From Ulota crispa (Eukaryota; Streptophyta; Bryopsida; Orthotrichales; Orthotrichaceae): a stretch of DNA of 64,000 nt. Location of the stretch: assembly GCA_963920765.1 (NCBI GenBank), contig OY987246.1:17604868-17668867 (forward strand), read 5' to 3'. Both the position numbers and the translations under genes were made by a program. Of this stretch, positions 19,847 to 32,200 are shown in pieces; position 1 is the first letter of the stretch; every line of letters starts with the position of its first letter. A model generated the notes under the pieces. It was given only the letters and a program-made list of their open reading frames with translations. It searched no databases and was not told where the DNA came from.

Positions 19847-22057
19847 ATGGATGGGGATGGGGAAGAAGGACCCACGGCGTGGGCAGGAGGGGGTGAGAGT
19901 CGACAGTCGTCAGTCACATTCGGGTACGCGAGGGTGAAGGGTTTACGAGATCATCCCATCGAAGATTACCACGTGGCCAGAATGCAATCCTTCGACGGGA
20001 GTGAAATAGGCTTGTTTGCAGTGTACGATGGCCATGCCGGCACAGAGGTAGCGTCGTATTTGGAGCAAGAGCTTTTCAACAAAATCCTTGCACACCCGAA
20101 CTTCAGGAGCGACCCCAAGCAAACCATCACCGAGATGTACTTCTCTACCGATAAGAGGTCAGTCTTTCAGCCTAACAAGGCAACAGCTTGATTCAATTTT
20201 AAAGTAAAAAGTCTCAGTGTAAATCATTTTACGCATGTATTCCTCTCTCCTTTATTTATCCTCAATTAGATGGACTCAATGGAAACCACTTTACACATCT
20301 ACCCCTCTCCTCTTTGATCATTTGCTAAAAAGACTCAATGTAAACACCACTTCATGCATGTACGCCTCTCTCATGTGGTACTCTTGGGTAGGCAACAACT
20401 GGATTCAAAGTAAAGTTTCAATGGAAATCATTTTATGCATGTATCTTTCTCTCCCCTATTGGTCCTCTGCTAGAAGGACTTAGTGTAAACCATTTTACGC
20501 ATTTACCCCTCTCCTTTGTTGATCTTTTGCTAAAATGACTCAATGAAAACCACTTTATGTATGTATGCCTCTCATGTGGTAATTGACAATAAAGTATGAC
20601 GGATTGCTAGAAGTTACACCACAATATTCTCTCAATATTCTCTTTTAACCCATTGAGCCGCTTCACCAGATGTCACTAGCAAGCAGTTGCACCACAACAT
20701 TCTCTCAGCTAATTAGAATGCGGATGTTTTCTTTTTTTTTTAATATATAAGATTCTCTTACCATTGTGCACACGTCTAGTTGTCTGTCCCTTTTTATTCC
20801 ACCAGCTAGGTTTTTGTCAAAGATCTTAGGCTCTTAAGTTTGTGGGGTTGCAGAATAATGGACAAGGCAGAGAATGAGCAGGAATTTAGAGCGGGATCAA
20901 CAGCTACAACGGCGTTCCTTCTGGACAACAACCGCCGGCTAGTAGTGGCCAACGTGGGCGACTCTCGAGCCGTTCTGGCTAGAAATGGAAAAGCGATCGA
21001 AGTGAGCGTTGATCACGAGCCTCAGAAACCTGAAGAGCGTGAAATGGTAATCACTTAATCCGCTCGCTCATTTCGAACTTTCAATGCAGATAACAAATAG
21101 CCAGTTCTCATTATCTGTGCCCACGTGGCTTGGTTATCAGAACTATTCCAGTGGTCAATCTCTTGACCTTTGCTTTTTCTAAAGTCACTCTTGTCCTCTG
21201 TCTTTTCCAATAAAACTTCATCATCTTCCGTATACTGGCTCTACAAAATGAGCGTCAAAGTTGGAACTTTTGCCGGAAAAATCAAGTTTTCAAAAGTACG
21301 CTTGAAATTGAGGATAACCAACCACCTCATTCTAGATTCCTCCTTCTAGTTATCCTCAAAAACCAAACTAGAGGGATTGGATTTGTGAGAATCATCCTGA
21401 TTTTTGGAGTCTCAACTGTCAAAGTTTTTTTCTGGTTTTCTTTGTAGATGTGACATCGTGTGTTACCCAACCCAGGAGTTCTTTCCTCCAGCAAACCATC
21501 CACCTTCTCAAATGTACATTGCTGAAACCTATGAAAAAGAACATGTACAAATAGAATACATTTGAGAAGGTGGGCAATTTATGAGCCTTTTACCTTAATG
21601 GCCAATTGAGTTTCAAAGAGCTTGAGAACTTGTTGGAGGGACATTGTACTGAAGCCAAAATGGGGGACTTTGCTGAATTTTGCAGGTGGAATCTAAAGGA
21701 GGTGAAGTTGCATTATCTCCAATGGGAGGGGTGTACCGAGTCGACAAGAGGTTGAACATGTCCCGTGCATTTGGAGATTACATCATCAAGGACCATTTGA
21801 GTGTGGAGCCGGATGTCTGGGACAACGCCTTGACTGACGAAGATGATTTCTTTATTGTTGCCAGTGATGGGTTGTGGAAGGTGATGAACAACGACGAAGC
21901 CGTGCAATTGGTTTTAGCTCAGAAAACGGCTGAGGGTGCTGCCAAAGTGTTGGCAGCTGCTGCACTGCGGCGTGGCAGCCGGGACGATATTTCGGTGCTT
22001 GTGGTTTGTCTCAAGGATCTTAGCTCTTTGAGTGTTAAGCTTGAGCACCAGTCGTAG
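19847..22057 (+). CDS. Protein phosphatase 2C (PP2C)
   Basis: A metal-dependent Ser/Thr phosphatase of 291 residues from three exons: 19847-20157, 20854-21046 and 21686-22057, all GT-AG with matching phase. The PP2C motifs run in order: HPIEDYHV near 36-43, VYDGHAG at 59-65 (first metal Asp), GSTATTA at 118-124, NVGDSRAVL at 137-145, DHEP near 155, NMSRAFGD at 192-199, VASDGLWKV at 226-234 (second metal Asp) and GSRDDISVLVV at 265-275 (third). The compact single-domain form with 'KGLRDHPIEDYHV' resembles the plant clade F PP2Cs, which act in stress and immune signalling. No signal peptide or membrane segment, so cytosolic or nuclear. Two insertions of repeats lie in intron 1, and the leader is a tandem array. 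All catalytic residues are present, so it should be active. Confidence 0.93.
20200..20600 (+). repeat. Tandem repeats in PP2C intron 1
   Basis: About five degenerate units of 70-90 bp, each with 'actcaatg-aaaccactttac', 'catgtac' and 'cctctcc'. A dispersed single copy with the same order lies at about 25045-25165, including 'gattcaaagtaaag' and 'aagttatagcacaacactct'. Units fill more than half of intron 1. Confidence 0.65.
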
Positions 22058-22130
22058 TAGTCCAGGCTTGCTATTTGTAACATCTCAGTGTTTTAGTCTT
22101 AGATTAGTACTCTCTTTTGCTATTGCACTG

Positions 22131-22575
22131 TAATTGAAATTTTGAATGTTGAAGTAATTTTATGTTCAGATCATTGAAGTAAGATTTCTGCAGTTTTTAT
22201 GTGGGGGAGGCTGATATTGTAGCTTGGGTTGTCTTGTGTGTTGGTAGAACATGCTATTTTCTTGAGCTTGTATCTATATTCCGCTGCCCTTTCTCCTACT
22301 CTCAAAATCGTCCATTTTCAAAATAGGATTTTAGGTCTAGATCACTCATTATATATAATTGAAATTTTGGTGTTGAAGTAATTTACGTTCAGATCATTGA
22401 AGCAAGATTTTTGCAGTTTTTATAGGGGGGGTTGGTATTGTAGTTTGGCTTGTCTTGTGTGTGGTAGATCAGGCTATTCTTGAGCTTTGTATCTATTCCG
22501 GTGCCCTTTCTCCTACCCCAAAATCGTCCATTTGCAAAAGATAATTTTAGGTCTATAGATCACTCATTGTATTTC
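22131..22575 (+). repeat. Tandem duplication of the PP2C 3' flank
   Basis: A segment of about 225 bp starting 'attgaaatttt' and containing 'ttcagatcattgaag' and 'gccctttctcctac' is present twice (about 22132-22355 and 22360-22575). It begins about 75 bp after the stop codon, so it probably duplicates the 3' UTR or poly(A) region. Confidence 0.75.
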
Positions 22576-22577
22576 AA

Positions 22578-23789
22578 CCCTTAAACGTCAACAAGGACGA
22601 AAATCGTCCTCTAGCCTCCGAAAAACACTCTGTACTCCAGAGAAAAGTAGTTTTTCACCTGATTTTTTTGTAGAAGTTATTGTAGTTACATGGTGCACCA
22701 TGGAAAGCAAAAAATAACCTCAAAAATTGTGAGAAGGTTCATAGCCACAATGTTATGTTCCATGTTGCCCTTTCTGCAATTTTCATGAGGGCACCAATCA
22801 CACTATGTACTATTGACTTTTGCAGCTTAAAGAAACAATATTATAGTGTTGGGCACCTACCACAACACTGTACAGTACCCTTGAGTAATGTTATGTAATT
22901 CATATTTCTGCATTCCAAACAAGTTTGAATAACAAAAAATATAAATGGCATTTTAATCTCATATTGTTGGTATCTGATTCTCATGCCATCTCAATCAACC
23001 ATACCAAACTTTGGTTACTAAAAACCAAAGTCCTATTTTTGGTAAATTGTTTTGTGTCAAAATCATGGTTTTACAAGAAATTTGATTAAAACACATTGAT
23101 GATGAAGTTTTGAGATTTGATTGCATGGATATGTAGGAGATATTCATACGCACATATATCCTTATAACAAACATCTACAAAAAGTCCAAAATTTTGTCAA
23201 TAGAGGTGTGAATGCTAGAGTGGTCATGACCAAATTCAACAAACTAAATATCTCTATTTTTTAATTAGCTTTTAGCAAAATAAACATACCATCATGCTCA
23301 AAAGTACAAATTTAATCATAATGTATGGGTCAATTAACACAATTTAATTACCATAAAGAATTATCTAGTTTACTAAATTTGGTCATAATCACTCCAGCAT
23401 TCACACCTCTATTGACAAAATTTTGGACTTTTTGTAGATGTTTGTTATAAGGATATATGTGCGTATGAATATCTCCTACATATCCATGCAATCAAATCTC
23501 AAAACTTCATCATCAATGTGTTTTAATCAAATTTCTTGTAAAACCATGATTTTGACACAAAACAATTTACCAAAAATAGGACTTTGGTTTTTAGTAACCA
23601 AAGTTTGGTATGGTTGATTGAGATGGCATGAGAATCAGATACCAACAATATGAGATTAAAATGCCATTTATATTTTTTGTTATTCAAACTTGTTTGGAAT
23701 GCAAAAACACAGATTACATAACATTACTAGAGGGTACTGTACATACCACTGTAGAGGGCAGGCACAGCCACCCAGTTGACGTTCAAGGG
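22578..23789. mobile_element. TTAA-type element interrupted by a foldback
   Basis: Outer ends CCCTTAAACGTCAAC (left) and its counterpart from the right (CCCTTGAACGTCAAC on the other strand), flanked by TCAA 22574-22577 and TTAA 23790-23793. The left 300 bp match the uninterrupted element at 24386-24733, including the stem AGGACGA-AAA-TCGTCCT at 22594-22610. The middle is replaced by the foldback at 22885-23727, so this is a nested insertion. Confidence 0.7.
22885..23727. mobile_element. Long foldback element (about 360-bp arms)
   Basis: The left arm (22885 to about 23245) and right arm (about 23360-23727) are reverse complements with few differences; shared marks are 'ccataccaaactttggttac', 'gagatttgattgcatgga' and 'ccaaaattttgtcaatagag'. 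The loop is about 115 bp, AT-rich and non-coding. A diverged single-arm relative lies at about 5440-5660. Transcription through it would make a long double-stranded RNA. Confidence 0.8.
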
Positions 23790-23793
23790 TTAA

Positions 23794-24032
23794 CCCCTAA
23801 GCGCCCCAACGCCCCAAATCTAGCATCTCCATATTCAACAGTTTGTTGCCTTTGACCATAATATTTAGTGATTTGTGTGATGAAAACTGACCAAATTTTT
23901 CATACATTTGTGGATCCTAGCCTTGTGCAATATCAATTACTAACTCTTGTAGATGTTGTTCTTGAACTTGCGGTGCCAAATTATTTGCAATGACGTTCAA
24001 CACACCATGAATTTGGGCTAGGTGCGCAGGGG
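23794..24032. mobile_element. TTAA-flanked element abutting its neighbour
   Basis: Starts CCCCTAAGCGCCCC immediately after the TTAA at 23790-23793 that also ends the previous element. It ends with GGGG before TTAA at 24033-24036. After that TTAA another element-like start (CCTCTAAATGCC) follows. About 239 bp, non-coding. Confidence 0.55.
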
Positions 24033-24385
24033 TTAACCTCTAAATGCCTAAGCAACCAGATTTAGGTGTTTACAAAACTTTGAAGGTGAATAAATCTTTA
24101 CCAAATCATTGTTTTGATGTTTTTTCTCAGTACAAGTTTGTTTTAAAGCCTATTTTCAACATCAAAAATCTAATTTTGAAAATGAATGTTGACATTTTAC
24201 TCAAGATTTTGTATAAAGGTGTCCATTGCAATCTTGAGTGTTGTAGTGTTGGAAGATTTTGAAAATAAGCCTCAAATGCATAAAAGCTTGGAGAAAAATC
24301 CACATTAGAAATCCATTTAAAGTGTATATAGGAATAGATTTTAAAAGCTATAAATTGATTAAAGTTAGATATGTAATGACCTTAA

Positions 24386-24733
24386 CCCCTAAACGTTGGC
24401 ACAGACGAAAAACGTCTGTTGCCTCCGAAAAAAAACTCCATATCCCAAAAAAAGACCAATTTTGACCTAATTTTTTTCAGAAGTGATCATAAAAGCGTAG
24501 TGCATCATGGAAGGCAAAAAAATTCCTCTTGAGATACATTCATTTTATTTTGTAATCCAAATTGTGATACATGGTGTTAGCTCCTAAGCTGCCCTTCTTG
24601 CAATTTTCATGAGGGCACCATGCACTGTTGACTTTTCCAACTTTTTGAAGCAATACTACTGGTGACCATGTGCAAAACACTATAGAATGCTACAGGCAAG
24701 GCAAGCCATGGTGATCCATCCGTCCTTTAAGGG
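24386..24733. mobile_element. TTAA-flanked element, complete reference copy
   Basis: 348 bp, with perfect TTAA on both sides (24382-24385 and 24734-24737) and ends CCCCTAAACGTTGG and CCTTTAAGGG. It contains the stem ACAGACG-AAAAA-CGTCTGT at 24401-24419. It is related to 22578-23789 and, inverted, to 52123-52716, sharing 'gcaattttcatgagggcacc'-like and 'tgttgacttttcca'-like text. No open frame of note. Confidence 0.75.
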
Positions 24734-25208
24734 TTAAACCTCATATTTTTTTGGTGACCAACTTTTTAGATTTGACATGTGAAATGAGGATTGGAAGACT
24801 TCAAGTCACTTTTGTAATTTTAACACCCTCATGTGCAAACATTATAATCTTTCAAATTAAAAGTGATATTGTTGTGTTTTCTTTTTCCATGTAATTTCTA
24901 ACATTTTAAGTTCAAATTTGTATAGTTACATTTGGAAAAAACTTAATGAAATTTATGAAAAAGTTGGTTGATTGTTTAGTTTCATGGAAATTCCAAAAAG
25001 CTCAAAAAAGCCTTGAGCATCTAGGCAAGCTAACTAGTTTAGGTACCCGTTGTACCAATGGAAGCAACAATTTGATTCAAAGTAAAGCTTCATTGTAAAC
25101 CGCTTTATGCATGTACCCCTCTCCCCTGTTGGTCAATCATTAGAAGTTATAGCACAACACTCTTTGTTTAAAATGAGCTTCTTCATCAAAACCCTAACTA
25201 AGACTGAT

Positions 25209-25232
25209 ATACATATACATATATACATATAC

Positions 25233-25320
<88 letters not shown>
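25209..25320. repeat. TA/TACA microsatellite
   Basis: Begins with alternating TATACA units and becomes a pure (AT)n tract of about 80 bp. The open frames seen over it (Ile-Tyr repeats) are artefacts of the simple repeat. Confidence 0.95.
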
Positions 25321-25323
<3 letters not shown>

Positions 25324-25628
25324 CTAAAAGCTTCTGCACTAGTATGAGAAAATAACATTTTGGCTGCACATGGAGTATGGACAGCAAGTGCTTTTGTCCC
25401 CTTCAAATTCTCTCAAGGCACTTTATCTTGGAGTGTCAAAGCAAAGGTTCTTCAAAACAATATTCATCCTAAATTTAGTGAGCCTTGTCCTATATTCCCC
25501 TTGATGAATGGTTAAATAATAAATTTTCTAAAGCACACTTGAAGGGCAAGGGTGAATTGACCCCCTCATTGCCCCTTGCTTGGATGAATGTGGGAAAAAA
25601 GAAAGGGAAGAAGCACAACTAGTATTGC

Positions 25629-25827
25629 CACTACAAGAAAAAGGGCCTTTTTTGACTAAGGCAAATGACTACCAAAACAACTAGCCCTTTTTGACTAGTC
25701 AAGTATTTAATTTATGACTACATGTGGTCATAAATTAAACACTTGACTGACACTTGACTAGTCAAAAAGGGCTAGTCCTTTTGGTAATCATTTGCCTTGG
25801 TCAAAAAAGGCCCTTTTTCTTGTAGTG
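25629..25827. mobile_element. CACTA-type MITE with TGC target duplication
   Basis: A 199-bp element with ends CACTACAAGAAAAAGGGCC and the exact complement GGCCCTTTTTCTTGTAGTG, flanked by the 3-bp direct repeat TGC (25626-25628 and 25828-25830). Subterminal inverted copies of 'ctagccctttttgactagtc' fill the interior. Three-bp duplications and CACTA ends define the En/Spm (CMC) superfamily. It is non-autonomous and well preserved. Confidence 0.9.
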
Positions 25828-26256
25828 TGCACCTTCATAAGTGTAATATTGAATCATAAACTCCACCTCCTTCGCCAACTAGAGAAGCAAAATTAGTACC
25901 TTGTTTTCTCTTTTTGGTGAATTTCCAAGAAAACAAAAATTATTAATAGAATTAGATAATGTCCAATTTATTGGATAGAAACAACACCACATAATAATCT
26001 TGAATTTAGTGATGCAATAGTAGGTTTAGTAAGCTAACAAAATTTTAAACATCCATCTAGTGAGTATATACCATCATGTCCTCTTATTATTGGATCAAAT
26101 TTTGGACCTATAAGGAATAGTGGAGGACAAAGAAGAAAAAGTTTGAAGATTCAACCTTTGACTTTTTAGAAAGTTCTTCATCTTCAAGTTCTTTATAGAT
26201 CTTGATCAAATAAAAAAATTCAAATAGAACCTTCATCACATTGAGAGCCTCTATCT

Positions 26257-29230
26257 TTGATTGTCATGAAAAATCCAAGACCTTCAAATATTGCTTCATT
26301 TCCTTTATTTAATGGAATATCTGGGTTGGATTTTGACATTCATATGAGTAGATTTTCAACAATACGAGTGGTCAACAAAAGCCTAGTTGAAGATTATATT
26401 CACACATTTCTAGCATTTGTGGGAGGAGTAGTTTTTGCGTGGTTAGAAAGACAAATTTCATTTACTACATGGAAAACGTTTAGAAATGTTTTCACACTAC
26501 AAAATTGTTCTTTAGAGTTTACAGAAAGCCCAAGAAAATTGGAAAATATGAAAAAGGGATTAGCTTAGTGTATTGATTCATTTTTTGAGCAAATTGAAGA
26601 TCTTTGGATGAGACGGATTAATCATATTAACATGCTTGATTCATTCTTGATTAGTAATTTTGTTGGTAAACTATGTCCACTGCAACTCAAAACGTTTGTC
26701 AAAAAAAAATGCTTAGCAAATTTAGCAAGTGCTTCATTATCAAAAAGCAAAAATTTGGAAACAAGCTTGGGTTAATGAGAGTCATTGATTTCTTGGGGAA
26801 TTACTTTTCTATTGTCAAACCTCAAACTTGGATTGTTCTTACTGTGAATGAACTTAGAATAAGACCAATAGTGACACTTATTAAAAAAAATTAGTCATTG
26901 TAATAGGAATATTTCCACCAACAAATAGAACAAATAATGTGGTTTTAGAATAAACCAAACTGTTACTTGAATTAAAAGTAAACATGGTTGTCAATAAACA
27001 CAAAAGATCCCAACCTAAAATACCCAATCTAATGTTTGGTATACAAATAGCGAAGGTCATGGCCATAGGATTAACAAATGCCCATCGCCATTAAATCAAG
27101 ACACTTGCTATACCTATTGTAGAGAATAACTAGATGTAGAACAGTGTTGGAATTCCCATGAAAAAAATTAAATCAAATATATAATGGCAGTACTCAACGG
27201 ATTAACAATCCAAATAAAAGACCATTTACTTGGCCAAATGTGAGACTTCTGCATAAGCCTAACAATAGAAAACCAAGTTGAAGTGAAACTCATCAGTAGC
27301 CCCCAATTTGATATGAGCCACCTATTAATCCTCAAACCCATCAATATGACCAACCATAAAAAGAAAACATTTTGTTTGGTACTAAAGTGGGAAAATGAGT
27401 TGTTGTGCAACCATATGTTTATTTTTTTCAAAAGTAAGGAGGATGAATCATTTATTGTTAGAGGTGTTATTAGCATAATCATATAGCAAAACAATTTTTG
27501 GTACCTGCTCTTATTTCCCTCTTTTTGAAAGAAATTGGATAAAAGATAAATTTGTACAGATTAGAAAAAATATTGATACTTCTAAAAAAGTTAATAAAAT
27601 TATGAATATAAAGCCTTGGAATAAAGTGATTACAAAAAGCATTATTAAACCATCACTCACAAAATATTCGAATATAATGTCCATGACACAAAAAAGGAAG
27701 AGTCACCAAGAGTACCAACTAATATAACTCCCATTTTTGTCACTTTGTCTTTCAAAGCAACTATGTCCAATAAATTAACATTGCTTATAGTGCTTACTAA
27801 AGCTTCTAAACTTGGTTTTAGAAAGCCAAAACTATTTTTTTAATCAAGGACTAAATGACAAAATTGTAGCACAATGTCATTAGAGGATGGATGCATGGTC
27901 GGTTGGACCAAAATGCATGTCCCATTCAATTTTCAAGAGCATGTTTTGATTGCAAGGCTTATTTCTTATAGAAGAAAGGGCTTGGAAGCATCCTAAATTA
28001 GTGAATATGTTCTATACTTGTTCATAAAACAAAATATGTAATCAATGTTTGTTAAATTTGATAATATAAGAAATAAGGGACTTTTCAATGCATATATTTG
28101 GAGTGTCCCATTCATAGCATCCTATGAAAATGATGTATCAATTTAGCTTTAAAGCATACATAGGGACTACATTTGTGACATAGCATTTTTTAAGTATTTC
28201 AAAAACGTGCTATAATTTTAGACAAGTGGCATACAATAATAGCCATGGACTTTTTAGTGCCCAAATTAAGACTGAATGTTTAGGTGCAATATCTTAATGA
28301 TTTTAACATTTTTTTTAGTTTTTAGTTCTTTCTTTTGCAAAAGCCTTCTCAATGGCTACATGGGCTCGGTCTTTTTTTGTATAATGCACATATTTGTATA
28401 CAGGAAAAAAAAAAACCTTGTGATCCATACTCATAGAAATCTCAAAATTTTAGACTTTTTATGAGGTCTTATCCGCTGTTTTTGATCCAATTGACCATGC
28501 AAATGCCCTAAACGTGAGATTGGACCTTTATGACATGTTTGCTAAATTGGATTAAATACATCCTACTATTTCAATGCAACAACTTTTAGCAATTTCACCA
28601 CAATGTTGTGATGAACTTAGTTATTCTTTTATAAGAAAACAAACCAAAGAAATTGAAGTTCACCATATACTATTGGATGTTGCATTACCAACCATGGATG
28701 TTATAATAAATGGGTCCCTAATTCAAGGCATCCAAATTGATGGGGTCAAGTGTCAATTTGGTGAATCAATTGCTATGGTTTCAACGCCAACTATTTTAAA
28801 ATTGGTGGACCTAAGTTAAGTCAAATGTATGGGTGTTTTGAAACAATTATTCACAATGATTGGAGGAATTGAATATAAAATTGATTGTGTTGTTTTTTGA
28901 AAAAATCAAGTGAATACTTTCATATTCCATATTGTTAAGCAGACCTAGGTTATATTTAGAAAAAGCAAAAGACAATTGGCGCTAGGCAAATTAAAACAAA
29001 TATTTATTTTTTATGTACACCATAGTTTATAGAGTGAGACTCAAGTGGAAGATAGTGAGATCACATCAGAATTAGAGGCTTCTTATTGTCACAAATTTGA
29101 TGCACCAATTAAAACATTGTCAAAAGTATCCAAACCTTATAATTGTGTTGGATTTGGTAAACATTTCACTTCTATGAGAGGTCCCAATGATTTGGACAAT
29201 GCTTTATATCTTGGAAAAATTTAGAGGTTT
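26257..29230 (+). pseudogene. Decayed Ty3/gypsy-type retroelement (gag and protease remnants)
   Basis: A stretch at 26257-26760 translates, with stops such as the one at 26566, to a gag-like sequence: PLFNGISGLDFDIHMSRF, then FAWLERQISFTTWKTFRNVF and, past the stop, FFEQIEDLWMR. Plant retroelement gag proteins show the same order. At 28574-28819 a fragment with LPTMDVIINGSLIQGIQIDG and STPTILKL matches the aspartic protease region, but the catalytic D-x-G is degraded to DGV. Downstream text (FHIVKQT near 28930) resembles the 'ILLGRPW' linker before reverse transcriptase. Many stops and frameshifts; no LTRs identified. It is inactive. Confidence 0.6.
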
Positions 29231-32200
29231 CCAATATCCTTTTAGGGGCTTTTTCATTATGACCAAGCGCAAATCTCAAGTTTTGTTTTGAAAAGGTAGT
29301 TAGCAGTTTGCAACCACTTTGCCCTATCTTCTCCTTCTATTGTCATTTTGAATCTCTAAAGTATAGATTATAATTTGCATATGGAGAAATTTGGTTGGTA
29401 ATATGTGTTAATTGTTGAGCAAAGAAAAGACAAAGGATTTGTAGCATTGCCAAGAATTATCTGTAGTTTGGTTAAGCATATTTTGCATGTTTGCGGATTC
29501 ATGGTGTTTTGAGAGTTTTGCTAATATACAAGAAGAGCTTGGACTGAGCTAATGTAACTAATGAAAAGTCTATATTAGATCTTTGGAGGGTAAAACCAAG
29601 CAAACAATGGTTTGTGTAAACCAAGCAAACAATGGTTTGAGTAAACCAAACTAAGGACTTGCTAATGCCTTTAATGTTGCAATTGCAATCATTGATGGCA
29701 AAACAACTATGTGTAATATTTGTCAAACAATTTTTTTTGAGTATTATATGTAGAAAATTTACTAAAAAAAAAAAAAATCTATAAAAATAATTGATCAATG
29801 ATTGCAACAAACATGCAATATATTCAATGGACAAAAAGACAAACAACTACAATTAGATGAATAAAATCCTTTAAAAAATCTTTAATAGAACAGTAAACAA
29901 AATTATTGCCATGTGACAATTTCTTCAAAACGTATTCTTGATTTTGGGTATTATGCAAATCAATAATGAACAAGCTACAAACATCCTTTTTGGCAAAAGA
30001 CTATACTTGCAAATAGATAATCAAGTTTGTGTTGTTATACTAGAATGAAACAAATGAAAAAATATACACAACAATACTAGTTGTAATCTTTTTATCTACA
30101 AACATCAAAAAAGAAAAATTCAATTGAAAATTGTTAAAGAACCTTGGCGGATTAGTCTCTGAAGAGTGCATTAAAATACATTATTAAGAGTAAATCTATG
30201 GACATTTTTTAGAAATGTTGGTAGAAGCAGCTTTACATGCCATTCATTGGAATTAAAAATAACTCATTAATCTTAAATAAAATTATTCCAAGACGCTTGA
30301 TTTATTTTTTCTAAATCAAAAGCTATGTTATTTAGATATTGGTTGAGAATAATGGATAGCAATTTAAGACAATGCAAAATTTGCACAATGGCTTAGGTGC
30401 AAATTAAATTTTTTTCAAGACCATGTAATTGCATTTGAAGGGAAACCCTAAAATATAGTACTAACCAAAGGCACCTTGGAAAAAATGGTTCATTTATGTA
30501 AACACTCCATTTGTATTTGAGCAATATCCCTACCATTAAGTGCAAAATGAGTTTGCATGGCAATACCTTCATGGACAAGGAAGCGCATGGATTAGGCTAG
30601 GATCTAAGAGGTGCAAATGAGAAGACTATTGTTGAAAACATTCCACACCCTTTTCAATAATAAGGAGTAGCAATATTATTCAAACTTTCTTACATCAAGC
30701 ATTTTTGGATACCGATGGTCCAACACCATACATTATATCTTTGTAGTCTTGTAACTAGCAAAAAACCAACATTTTCATTGACAATTCAAGAACATTTAAA
30801 AATGAAGGCTCAATATAGATAAGTTTTTAGAAAAAAAATATGCAAAGAAAAAACCAAGAGAGTTAACTACTTCAAGAATTTTCTTAGATTAATATGAAAA
30901 TTTGGAAAAACATTTGACAATTAAAACCTTATAAACACATATTTGGAAGAAAAATTTACTAACATGACAATCCTAGTTGCCTTTTGACAATACATGTGGA
31001 AACAATGTTGCAAATACAATAAACTATAGCTCAAAGTACTCAAGTTTAGCTAATTATGAATAATGTGGCAAAAAGAAAGTTGATTTGTTGACTATGCCCA
31101 AAATCTTTGCTAATAAATTCTCAAAAAAAAATCATCATTTGCTTATATGTTCAAATAATTAGCCTCCCTAATAACAAAGTGAACAACAACAAAGACTATT
31201 TTGGCAAATAGAATCGTTGACAATAAAATTAGGATATTATCCAATTAACGACAAATCTAGTTAAAAGCAAAGCCAAGCATTAGAAAACTATAGACTAGTT
31301 CAAGGCTAAGTTGAAGTTCACCTAAACCAAGTTGGTAAAAGTAAAAATTACATTTTCAAATATTAGGTAAACTATGATCTAAACTTTAGATGAGAGCATA
31401 TCTTAAGCCACCATGACACACCTTGACGGGCAATTTTAAGGTAGTTATACCAATATGTTGGATGCTGAAGCTGAGTAGCTATTACTAGCTTGGCATGTTA
31501 TAAATTGACAATTGCAACATGTTAAGATTGTTTAGCCAATATGACTGATATGTAGATCTCTAAATTATGGACATTTGATCCTTAGCATGTAGTCCATATT
31601 TACAATTGCTTTTGTAATGCCACAAGAGAAATAAATAGGACCTTATGGTTGTATTCAATTTGGTGAAATATAATTGGATTTCAATTTTAGGTAATAAACA
31701 AATTGTTCAAGAATGCCACATTGCTTACAAACTATTTTGGTTCAATCACAAATTGTGCAAACCTTGTATGTTGCATGGCTAATTAGAATAAAATCAATTT
31801 GCTCATTTCTTCATTGGTAATATTTTCAATAACAAGTGCTTTTTTGTTGACATTTATTTTTGTAGTAATTGTTCACTCCTAATAATTGTATGTATTATCT
31901 ATTGTTCTTCCACAAATATTTTGTCAAATGTTTTGGCTACTAGAATTAGTCTTACATTTGAATACTGAAGTTACTATAGATCCAAACCACTCAAAATATC
32001 CTACATTTTCTTCTCCAAAATTTAGTGAAATACCCACTTTTGTTTATTAATATATTCATCAATGTTGAAATTAGAATTGTTAATATTTTATCTTTAAGAA
32101 GATATGGTCGTGTTCATTAATATATTTTATAATAACATATTTTATTTGTTTCTTGGGCTATTCTATTAAAAAAAAACAAAACAAAAAAAACAAAAAAAAA

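Noticed and set aside
19332..19917. Minus-strand open frames upstream of PP2C
   Set aside because: They are the repeated 118-bp array units read in antisense; the units differ by frame and have no domain.
25107..25406. Ile-Tyr repeat open frames on both strands
   Set aside because: Artefact of the (AT)n/(TACA)n microsatellite.
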